A stretch of DNA of 35,604 nt, from assembly GCA_009777635.1 (NCBI GenBank), contig WRLK01000032.1, positions 1-35,604 on the forward strand, read 5' to 3'. The DNA is from Oscillospiraceae bacterium. GTDB taxonomy: Bacteria; Bacillota; Clostridia; Oscillospirales; Ruminococcaceae. Below the pieces are notes generated by a model, which saw only the letters and a list, made by a program, of their open reading frames with translations, was not told where the DNA came from and searched no databases. Both the position numbers and the translations under genes were made by a program. Shown here piece after piece: positions 8,952-15,860 of the stretch; within the stretch, counting starts at the first letter, position 1, and each line of letters opens with the position of its first letter.

Positions 8952-10040
8952 TTAAGCTAATCTTTCGAGCGTCGTGCCTGTGTAATATGCGCTTAGTATT
9001 TCATCGAAAGAGCCGCCCTGCCGCGCCATAAAATCCGCGCCGTACTGCGAAAGCCCGACGCCGTGCCCGTAGCCCTTTACCGTGAAGATGTAGTTTTCGC
9101 CCTCGCGGGTGATTTCAAAATCGTGCGAACGCAGCCCGAAAAGCTGCCGCATGTCCTTGCCCGGTATATTCATATTTCCCGCGGGAATCTCAACCACATA
9201 CCCGGATTCGCCTCGAAGCGGCAGCGCGAACCAGTCCTCGCCCGAAAGCTCGATGCCGGGGTATGACGCCGCAAGTATATCCCTTACCTCTGCGGCGCTG
9301 AACACGGCGGTGGTTTCAAAGCCCGGCGCGAGAAGATCGCCTTCGCTCGGCACCGATAAAAGATACGGTGCGCTTCCGCTCCAGACATTGGAGGCGTCCT
9401 CGGTCCGCCCGGCTGAGATCGCGTGGTATGCCGCGACGATTGGCCCGCCTTCATGCACAAGCACATACTCGAGCACGCTGTCGGCAGCCTTGCAGATTTT
9501 ATCCCAGTAAAGGTCGCTGTCGGCGCCGTAAAAATCCCGCGCCGTGCTTTCGGTGATATAAACCCTCATTTTTTCGGGGTCGGCTTTAAAGTCCGCGCCT
9601 TTAAGTCCGGGATCGGGATTGTTTTGCTGCATCAGATGGTTGTGCAGCGCAAACGTGTGGGCTGCGACCGCCTGCGCCTTTAACGCCTCCGAATGAAACG
9701 ACGCCGGCATTTCCGCCGCAACCGCCCCCCTTACGAAATCGCGGAGCGCTACGGTCTCGACGCGGCCGGTGGATTCGTTTAGGATTTTAAAGCTTTCCAC
9801 CATCGCAACCGATGAAAAATCCGGGCCGGGGATAACGTCGGCGTAGACGGATTCGTAATCGTCGCCTGAATCAGCGCTTGAAAATTCAATGAGCTCCTGT
9901 TCCGCGGATATGCCCGGCGACAGAACAGGCGCGTGAACAGGTACGGCGGGCTCCGGGGCCGACTCGAAATTGAGGGCGATCATCGGAATTACAATCAGGC
10001 ACAGGCCCATGATCGAAATGAATAACAGCGTTGCTTTCAA
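8952..10040 (-). CDS. spoIID: Stage II sporulation protein D (SpoIID)
   Basis: A 362-residue bitopic membrane protein. SpoIID is a lytic transglycosylase in the SpoIIDMP complex that degrades septal peptidoglycan during forespore engulfment. The N-terminal helix (residues 5-24, LLFISIMGLCLIVIPMIAL) is an uncleaved anchor, followed by a Pro/Ala-rich linker. The SpoIID domain holds the signature ALRDFVRGAVAAEMPASF with the catalytic-type Glu110, then ALKAQAVAAHTFAL, ISAGRTEDASNVW and GYGHGVGLSQYGADFMA. The start is a TTG with GAGGTG 8 nt upstream. A sigma-E-like promoter precedes it. It is divergent from citrate synthase, and is closed by the terminator that follows. Confidence 0.95.
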   Translation of the reverse strand: MKATLLFISIMGLCLIVIPMIALNFESAPEPAVPVHAPVLSPGISAEQELIEFSSADSGDDYESVYADVIPGPDFSSVAMVESFKILNESTGRVETVALRDFVRGAVAAEMPASFHSEALKAQAVAAHTFALHNHLMQQNNPDPGLKGADFKADPEKMRVYITESTARDFYGADSDLYWDKICKAADSVLEYVLVHEGGPIVAAYHAISAGRTEDASNVWSGSAPYLLSVPSEGDLLAPGFETTAVFSAAEVRDILAASYPGIELSGEDWFALPLRGESGYVVEIPAGNMNIPGKDMRQLFGLRSHDFEITREGENYIFTVKGYGHGVGLSQYGADFMARQGGSFDEILSAYYTGTTLERLA

Positions 10041-10063
10041 TCTTAGTACACCTCGGCGTTTCC

Positions 10064-10092
10064 TTGACTTTTATCAGCAAAAAATGTATAAT
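10064..10092 (+). promoter_or_regulatory. Sigma-A promoter of citrate synthase
   Basis: TTGACT (10064-10069), an exact 17-bp spacer and a perfect TATAAT (10087-10092), about 84 nt upstream of the citrate synthase ATG. It overlaps the divergent sigma-E-like promoter of spoIID. Confidence 0.8.
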
Positions 10093-10111
10093 TAGCTTTC
10101 AAAGAATATCA
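10083..10111 (-). promoter_or_regulatory. Putative sigma-E promoter of spoIID
   Basis: On the minus strand TGATATT (10105-10111), a 14-bp spacer and TATACATT (10083-10090). The sigma-E consensus is KMATATT-N14-CATACAMT; the -10 matches at seven of eight positions and the -35 keeps ATATT. B. subtilis spoIID is a known sigma-E gene. Its -10 overlaps the citrate synthase -10 on the other strand. Confidence 0.65.
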
Positions 10112-10175
10112 TGCGGTTCCCAAGGGGAGCGTTGTTTAAATACATACGGAAGAGGAAAGGGGCAGGAAAGAGGGA

Positions 10176-11546
10176 ATGAGCGACAAAGGTATGGGGTACG
10201 ACCCGGACAAAGATATTACATTGTTATGTGAAGAAAGCCGAAAATATAACTATATTCCCCCGGAAGATTTTATTAAAAATAACGTAAAACGCGGCCTGCG
10301 CAACGCGGACGGCACCGGCGTCGTGGCCGGTATTACAAAAATCTGTAACGTAGAGGGCTATGAAATACAGGACGGCAAGAAAGTCCCCGTGCCGGGCAAA
10401 CTGATCTACCGCGGGATAGACGTTGAAAAAATTGTAAACGCGTGTATCTGTGAGAACCGGTTCGGGTTTGAGGAAACGTCGTGGCTTTTGCTTTACGGGC
10501 ATCTTCCGAACAAAGGCCAGCTTGAGTCATACGAGCGGATGGTCTCGCGCCAGCGCGAGCTTCCGGACTTTTTCGTCGACAACGTCATAATGAAATCTCC
10601 GTCGGGGGACATCATGAACGCGCTTCAGCGCGCGGTTCTGGCGCTTTATTCCTATGACGAGAACGCCGATGATATTTCGCTTGAAAACGTCATGCGGCAA
10701 GCAATCTCCATTATCGCGCGCATACCGTCCATCATGGTGTCGGCGTATCAGGTCAAGCGCCGCCACTTTGACCGCAAGAGCATGCACTTTCACCACTGCA
10801 AGGAGGAGCTCTCAACGGCTGAAAACATCCTGCGTACGCTTCGAAGCGACAAGCAGTTTACCGACGAGGAGGCCAAAACCCTCGACCTGTGCATGGTTTT
10901 GCACGCCGAACACGGCGGAGGTAACAACTCCACGTTTTCGGCAAGGGTGCTGACGTCGAGTGCGACCGATACATACTCCGCCATATCCGCGGGCATCGGC
11001 TCGCTGAAAGGGCCGCGGCACGGCGGGGCGAACCAAAAGGTCATGGAAATGATGGAATGCGTTAAAGAGGGCGTCTCAAACTGGGAGGACGAAGCTGAGA
11101 TTCAGTCTTTCTTAAGGAAAATCATGGACAAAAAAGCCGGAGACGGCGCGGGGCTGATTTACGGCATGGGCCACGCAATCTACACCATCAGCGACCCTAG
11201 GGCTTCGATACTCAGGGAATACGCCACAAAAATGGCCGAGGGCACGGAGTACGAAAAGGAGTTCAACCTTTTAAGAAGCGTGGAAAAGCTGTCGCCTGAG
11301 GTCTTCAGGGACAAGAAAGGAATCGACGTTCCCCTTTGCGCGAACGTGGATTTGTATTCCGGGCTTGTATACACGATGCTTAAGCTGCCGCCCGAGCTGT
11401 TTACCCCGATCTTTGCGATCTCAAGAACCGTCGGATGGTGCGCCCACCGCATCGAGGAAATCTTAACGACAGGCGGGAAGATCATACGCCCGGCTTATAA
11501 GGCGGTCTCCCCTTACGCGGATTATACAGACATTAACGATAGATAG
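10176..11546 (+). CDS. Citrate synthase
   Basis: A 456-residue Si-type citrate synthase that condenses acetyl-CoA and oxaloacetate to citrate in the cytosol. The catalytic triad is visible: His246 in LHAEHGGGNNSTF, His282 in GPRHGGANQ and Asp392 in CANVDLYSG. The substrate-binding GMGHAIY is also present. An N-terminal extension of ~50 residues precedes the usual GVVAGIT start of the fold, as in several clostridial citrate synthases. AGGAAAGAGG sits before ATG 10176; ATG 10191 is a less likely alternative. Aconitase and isocitrate dehydrogenase are not adjacent, so it probably serves glutamate biosynthesis. A membrane protein gene follows 15 bp downstream. Confidence 0.95.
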   Translation: MSDKGMGYDPDKDITLLCEESRKYNYIPPEDFIKNNVKRGLRNADGTGVVAGITKICNVEGYEIQDGKKVPVPGKLIYRGIDVEKIVNACICENRFGFEETSWLLLYGHLPNKGQLESYERMVSRQRELPDFFVDNVIMKSPSGDIMNALQRAVLALYSYDENADDISLENVMRQAISIIARIPSIMVSAYQVKRRHFDRKSMHFHHCKEELSTAENILRTLRSDKQFTDEEAKTLDLCMVLHAEHGGGNNSTFSARVLTSSATDTYSAISAGIGSLKGPRHGGANQKVMEMMECVKEGVSNWEDEAEIQSFLRKIMDKKAGDGAGLIYGMGHAIYTISDPRASILREYATKMAEGTEYEKEFNLLRSVEKLSPEVFRDKKGIDVPLCANVDLYSGLVYTMLKLPPELFTPIFAISRTVGWCAHRIEEILTTGGKIIRPAYKAVSPYADYTDINDR

Positions 11547-11561
11547 AAGGTACGTCCCTAC

Positions 11562-12431
11562 GTGAAAACATATTTTAAAATTTTGCTTAACGGTTACGCC
11601 GTATCGCTTGCGGCATGCCTGATTTGCCGTGTTGCGCTGAAGCTTTGGTTCATCGACATGGAAACCGGATTTTACAATGGCGGAGGCATGTTCGTATTCG
11701 TCCAGAACATCACCCTTGCAGCCTTTGTGGTTGGTGTGTTTCTGAGCAACCGCCTTAAGACAACGGCGGATGATTTCGCCGTAAGCTTAAAAAGCCCGGT
11801 TGTGAACGTCATGGCGGCGTTATGCGGAATTTCAATGATTATGTTCGCGGTTTCCGGCTCGCCCGACATCATGCTGGAGCAAGGAAACCGGAATATACTA
11901 AGCGGGTCCGGAGACATGCTGAACCTTTTGTTCGGCTCTGTTTCTGGCGCCGCGTTTTTGTATTTTGGCATTGCCGGGGTATTCGGAAAGCGCAAGCCTC
12001 CGCCCGGCGTATGGCTTGCCTTAACGCCCGTATGGATGGTTCTCAGAATGATTACGAGATACAACGGATACACGACGGTGCTGACAATCTCCGACCATTT
12101 GCTGGTTGTTTTATTCATGGTTTCCGCGTCGCTGTTCCTCTTGGGGCATGCGCGCACAATCTGCGGGTATATGCGGCGCGACGGGCGCAATTACGCGATA
12201 CCGTCGGGGCTGTCATTGTCGCTTTTCGGCTTTGTGCTGACGATCCCGGGTTTTGCGGATATCTTAGCATACGGCGGACTTGACATGCCGGCAGGCGATA
12301 TTTTCTTAGGCGGAGCGGCGCTTCCGTCCTCGCCGCTTATCGGCGTCATTGAATCTGTATTTATTTTTACTATGAGCCTGTACGCGCTTTGCTTCGTCAT
12401 CGGGCTCATGCGTTCTGTAAAAAGAGTATAA
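11562..12431 (+). CDS. Multi-pass membrane protein, unknown function
   Basis: A 289-residue, very hydrophobic protein with about seven or eight predicted membrane spans, for example VNVMAALCGISMIMFAVSG, TISDHLLVVLFMVSASLFLL, LSLSLFGFVLTIPGFADILA and FIFTMSLYALCFVIGL. Short basic loops (GKRKPPPG, RRDGRN) suggest the cytoplasmic side. No transporter signature or catalytic motif is recognised. The start is GTG with AGAAGG 11 nt upstream. It lies 15 bp after citrate synthase and 15 bp before the CofE-like gene, with no terminator between, so the three are probably co-transcribed. A functional link to citrate metabolism is not demonstrated. Confidence 0.85.
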   Translation: MKTYFKILLNGYAVSLAACLICRVALKLWFIDMETGFYNGGGMFVFVQNITLAAFVVGVFLSNRLKTTADDFAVSLKSPVVNVMAALCGISMIMFAVSGSPDIMLEQGNRNILSGSGDMLNLLFGSVSGAAFLYFGIAGVFGKRKPPPGVWLALTPVWMVLRMITRYNGYTTVLTISDHLLVVLFMVSASLFLLGHARTICGYMRRDGRNYAIPSGLSLSLFGFVLTIPGFADILAYGGLDMPAGDIFLGGAALPSSPLIGVIESVFIFTMSLYALCFVIGLMRSVKRV

Positions 12432-12445
12432 GGGGAAGCTGAAAC

Positions 12446-13255
12446 ATGCAGCCTAACGAGGGCAAATCGCTTCAGATCGAAGCGGATGGCGAATATTATA
12501 ACAGGATACCTATAAAGACGCATATCATAACGGACTCGGACACGCTCGAGGACGTGCTTGAAACCTACGTAAAGCCCGTTTATACGGACGGAGATATTGT
12601 CTTCATGTCGGAAAAAGCCGTCTCGTGCGTTCAGAAACGCGCCGTAAAGATGGTGGACATCCGCCCGCGACCGCTAGCTGTTTTCTTGTCAAGGTTCGTA
12701 TATAAAACTCCATACGGAATCGGCCTTGGAATCCCCGAGACTATGGAAATGGCGCTTGTGGAATGCGGAACGCTTCGGATTTTATTCGCGGCGTTCATCT
12801 CGATTATCGGGAAATTATTCGGGCGGCGCGGCTGGTTTTATATCATAGCGGGGGACAAGGCCCGCTCGATTGACGGGCCGTGCAGTTACACCCTGCCGCC
12901 GTATAACGAGTATGTCGTGTTGGGGCCGCGAGACCCCGAAAAAACCGCAAGGGAAGTCGCGCAAAAAACAGGCATCCCGCTGTTCGCCATCGTTGATTTG
13001 AATGATCTGGGCGGGAATATCCTGGGTGTATCGGATTCGTCTCTCGACACAAAACGGCTGCTCCAAATCCTGCGTGACAACCCCCTTGGGCAGACGTCGG
13101 AGCAGACGCCGATCGGAATCATACGAAGGGCCGAAGCCATCGAAAGCGAAAGCGCGGACGTTGACGCAACGCCCGGGGAGGCGATGCAAGCGACGGAGGA
13201 ACGAAACGCTTCAGGCGAAGAAACCTCACAGACGAATGAAGATGAAACTGTTTAA
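12446..13255 (+). CDS. CofE-like (F420-0:gamma-glutamyl ligase family) protein
   Basis: A 269-residue protein resembling the F420_ligase/CofE-like fold. It has IPIKTHIITDSDTLEDVL at the N-terminus, DGDIVFMSEKAVSCVQ, VDIRPRPLAVFLSRFVYKTPYGIGLG, then AGDKARSIDGPC and FAIVDLNDLGGNILGVS. In F420-producing organisms CofE adds glutamates to F420-0. No other F420 gene is seen here, and many Clostridia carry this family as an orphan, so the substrate is probably different. The last ~50 residues are a low-complexity Glu/Thr/Ser-rich acidic tail (ESESADVDATPGEAMQATEE) unlike canonical CofE. It is co-directional with the membrane protein 15 bp upstream. Fold assignment is moderately confident; function is open. 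Confidence 0.75.
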   Translation: MQPNEGKSLQIEADGEYYNRIPIKTHIITDSDTLEDVLETYVKPVYTDGDIVFMSEKAVSCVQKRAVKMVDIRPRPLAVFLSRFVYKTPYGIGLGIPETMEMALVECGTLRILFAAFISIIGKLFGRRGWFYIIAGDKARSIDGPCSYTLPPYNEYVVLGPRDPEKTAREVAQKTGIPLFAIVDLNDLGGNILGVSDSSLDTKRLLQILRDNPLGQTSEQTPIGIIRRAEAIESESADVDATPGEAMQATEERNASGEETSQTNEDETV

Positions 13256-13273
13256 AAAATATGCAATTTAACC

Positions 13274-13315
13274 AAAAAACCGCTCTCTTATTTATTAGGT
13301 GAGCGGCTCTTTTCT
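13274..13315 (+). terminator. Terminator of the citrate synthase operon
   Basis: CCGCTC (13280-13285) pairs with GAGCGG (13301-13306) across a 15-nt loop, followed by CTCTTTTCT. The A-rich run upstream and the short T-tract fit an intrinsic terminator, though the stem is only 6 bp. Confidence 0.55.
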
Positions 13316-13318
13316 ACC

Positions 13319-13347
13319 TTGTATCTTACCTTGGGAATTGTTATAAT
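13319..13347 (+). promoter_or_regulatory. Putative promoter of the EF-G-like gene, with a 140-nt leader
   Basis: TTGTAT (13319-13324), a 17-bp spacer and TATAAT (13342-13347). The resulting 5' leader is about 135-140 nt, long for a housekeeping mRNA. It contains AGAACC (13386-13391) and GGTTCT (13444-13449), which could pair. I recognise no known riboswitch. Confidence 0.5.
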
Positions 13348-13487
13348 AAATAGGTATGATTATATAGTAGCTGCCTTTTTAACCTAGAACCCATCTTCCA
13401 TACTCAAAGCACCACCTCAGCGGCGATTTTCGTTATTGAAGACAGGTTCTTAAAGCCGGCTACATCCTGAAGGGAGCCAATAATTTT

Positions 13488-15548
13488 ATGAAACAATATC
13501 TCGCGGGTAATATTCGCAACATTGCGCTTGCAGGCCACGGCAACAGCGGCAAGACGGCGCTGGGGGAGGCCATGCTGCTCAAAGCGGGGGAAATTGACCG
13601 CATGGGCGGCAGCTTCGACTTCGACCCGGAGGAAATCAAGCGGCAGGTTTCGGTTTCCGCCTCAATGTACCCGCTTGTCTGGGGCGACGTGAAGGTCAAC
13701 ATAATGGATACGCCCGGCTTGTTTGATTTCGCGGGCGGCATGTACGAGGGTGTACGCGCGGCCGAAAGCGTAATCATCGCGGTCTCGGCGAAATCAGGCG
13801 TGGCTGTCGGTACGGAAAAAGCGTACAAGCTTGCAAAGGATATGGGCAAGGCCCGGATGTTTTTCATAACTAAGATGGACGGCGAGCACGCCGATTTCTA
13901 TAAGGCGTTCGATGCGCTAAAGGCGCAGTTCGGCGCGTCAGTGTGCCCGATTGTGGTGCCGCATATGAACGGCGACGCCGTCGAGTGCTACGTCGACCTT
14001 GTTGCGAACAAGGCGTATGCATACGACGCGAAGGGCAACAGGAAAGACGCCGATATGCCGGATTTAGGCGGCAGGCTGGAGGAATTCGCCTCGGCGATTT
14101 CTGAAGCGATCGCTGAAACGGACGAAGCGTTGCTTGAAAAATTCTTCGAGGGCGAAGCGTTCACCAAGGAAGAAATCATAAAAGGTCTTCACGAGGGCGT
14201 AAAGACCGGCGCAATCACGCCGGTTCTGTGCGGGAGCGGCACAACCCTTGCGGGGATCGACCTGTTGCTTGATTCCATCGCAAGCAACCTGCCGCCGGCC
14301 GCGGAAAGCGCAGGCGAGGCGGCAACAGGCGCGGACGGGAAGCCCGTCGATATCGCCTGCGCCGACGACGCTCCTCTCTCGGCGTTTGTGTTCAAGACCG
14401 TCGCCGACCCGTTTGTCGGCAAGCTTTCGTATGTAAAAGTCATCTCCGGCAAGCTTTCGTCGGAGTTCGCGCCGGTAAACTCGCGCACCGGGCAGCCTGA
14501 GCGCTTAGGCAAAATCATTTTTGTCAAGGGCAAAAAGCAGGAAGAAACCGCAGCGCTCACAGCAGGCGACATCGGCGCCGTCACAAAGCTCGGCGACACC
14601 GTCACGGGCGACAGCCTGTGCGACCCTAAGCGCGTCGTGAGCTTCGAGCAGATCAAGTTCCCGCTGCCGACGCTCCAAATGGCCGTCAAGGTAAAGAAAA
14701 AGGGAGAAGAGGGCAAGGTAGCGCAGGGTATGCATCGCTTAAAGGAGGAAGACCCGACAATCGGCTTTACAAGCAATTCCGAGACGAAGCAGCAGCTTAT
14801 CTCGGGCCTTGGTGAGCAGCACCTCGACGTGGTGCTGTCAAAGCTCAGGCAGAAGTTTGCGGTCGATATCGATCTTATCACGCCGCGCGTGCCTTACCGC
14901 GAGACGATCCGCAAAAAGGTAAACGTACAGGGCAAACACAAGAAGCAAACAGGCGGAAGCGGCCAGTACGGCGACGTCTGGATTGAGTTTGAGCCATACG
15001 ACGGCGACGAGCTGCTCTTCGAGACGCGCGTTGTCGGCGGAACGGTTCCCAAGAACTTCTTCCCCGCCGTTGACAAGGGCCTTCAGGAAGCCGTGAACAC
15101 CGGCGTGGTCGCGGGATATCCCGTTGTCGGCCTAAAGGCGACGCTTCATGACGGCTCATACCACGCCGTCGACTCCTCAGAAATGGCGTTTAAGCTCGCG
15201 GCGATGCTTGCCTACAGAAACGGCATGCCTCAAGCAAACCCCGTACTCCTTGAGCCGATTGGCAATCTTAAGGTAACGATTCCCGATTCAAACACCGGCG
15301 ACGTGATGGGCGAGCTCAACAAGCGGCGCGGGCGCGTATTGGGGATGAATCCCACCGACGACGGCATGCAGGAAATTGAGGGCGAAGTTCCCATGAGTGA
15401 AATGCACGACTTCACCACATTTTTGCGCAGCACAGCGCAGGGGCGCGGCTCGTATGTGTTTAAGTTTGAGCGTTACGAGCAGCTTCCGCAAATGCTTGAG
15501 GATAGCGTCAAGGAAGAAGCCAAAAGGATGCAGGAAGAAGAAAATTAG
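13488..15548 (+). CDS. Elongation factor G-like translational GTPase (paralogue)
   Basis: A 686-residue GTPase with EF-G domain order: a G domain (P-loop GHGNSGKTAL; G3 DTPGLFDF; G4 TKMD), domain II with GKLSYVKVISGKLS, domain III with EEDPTIGF and SGLGEQHLDVVLSKL, domain IV with GSGQYGDVWIEFEP, and domain V with GRVLGMNPTDDGMQEIEGEVP. It belongs to the clostridial EF-G-like paralogue group rather than canonical FusA. The G3 motif reads DTPGL where EF-G has DTPGH, so the catalytic His is absent. G4 reads TKMD instead of NKMD, and the switch I region (RMGGSFDFDPEEIKR) looks a few residues short. A ribosome-associated role is likely but unproven. AAGGGAG precedes the ATG. Its TAG stop is formed at the edge of an inserted repeat element. 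Confidence 0.9.
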   Translation: MKQYLAGNIRNIALAGHGNSGKTALGEAMLLKAGEIDRMGGSFDFDPEEIKRQVSVSASMYPLVWGDVKVNIMDTPGLFDFAGGMYEGVRAAESVIIAVSAKSGVAVGTEKAYKLAKDMGKARMFFITKMDGEHADFYKAFDALKAQFGASVCPIVVPHMNGDAVECYVDLVANKAYAYDAKGNRKDADMPDLGGRLEEFASAISEAIAETDEALLEKFFEGEAFTKEEIIKGLHEGVKTGAITPVLCGSGTTLAGIDLLLDSIASNLPPAAESAGEAATGADGKPVDIACADDAPLSAFVFKTVADPFVGKLSYVKVISGKLSSEFAPVNSRTGQPERLGKIIFVKGKKQEETAALTAGDIGAVTKLGDTVTGDSLCDPKRVVSFEQIKFPLPTLQMAVKVKKKGEEGKVAQGMHRLKEEDPTIGFTSNSETKQQLISGLGEQHLDVVLSKLRQKFAVDIDLITPRVPYRETIRKKVNVQGKHKKQTGGSGQYGDVWIEFEPYDGDELLFETRVVGGTVPKNFFPAVDKGLQEAVNTGVVAGYPVVGLKATLHDGSYHAVDSSEMAFKLAAMLAYRNGMPQANPVLLEPIGNLKVTIPDSNTGDVMGELNKRRGRVLGMNPTDDGMQEIEGEVPMSEMHDFTTFLRSTAQGRGSYVFKFERYEQLPQMLEDSVKEEAKRMQEEEN

Positions 15549-15709
15549 AGCCTGTGTTCAGTACCCGAAATGTTCAAATTTTGAGCGAATTTTTCGTCAG
15601 ACAAGGCGAATTTTCGCAGGAATACTTGGCGTATTGCAAGAAAATTCAACGCGGTATGGCGGAATATTCGCCAAAAGATGGACGTTGAGCGGTGCTGAAC
15701 ACAGGCTCT
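15547..15709 (+). mobile_element. MITE-like 163-bp inverted-repeat element
   Basis: Terminal inverted repeats of 19 bp with one mismatch (AGAGCCTGTGTTCAGTACC at 15547-15565, its complement at 15691-15709) flank about 125 bp with no coding capacity. The interior contains a further hairpin (AATTTTCGCAGGAATAC at 15611-15627 against 15633-15648), so the whole unit can fold into a long cruciform. TTA is found on both outer edges of GAGCC...GGCTC, consistent with a 3-bp target duplication. No transposase is encoded. It would depend on an enzyme elsewhere, or could act as an RNA structure after the EF-G-like gene. I saw no second copy in this window. Confidence 0.7.
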
Positions 15710-15760
15710 TAATCCTTAAAATTGGTAAAACTGAAAAATAATGAAAAAGCGGCTTTTTGG

Positions 15761-15789
15761 TTGACATGGTAAATAAGAGAGAGTATACT
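15761..15789 (+). promoter_or_regulatory. Sigma-A promoter of the chemotaxis receptor
   Basis: Perfect TTGACA (15761-15766), an exact 17-bp spacer and TATACT (15784-15789), giving a leader of about 65 nt before the receptor ATG. No sigma-D type motility promoter was evident. Confidence 0.82.
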
Positions 15790-15860
15790 ATACAAAGCAA
15801 GTCTATGCGGCTTTAAGTTATATAAGGCTGCACAAAGATAAAGCGAGAGGGGAAAGTTTC

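Noticed and set aside
13348-13487. Known riboswitch (c-di-GMP, fluoride, preQ1 types) before the EF-G-like gene
   Set aside because: None of the conserved core sequences could be found; only a weak distal pairing is visible.
14189-14881. A 230-residue minus-strand frame inside the EF-G-like gene
   Set aside because: Antisense shadow of a conserved GTPase; composition is Ser/Pro/Ala-rich, typical of such shadows.
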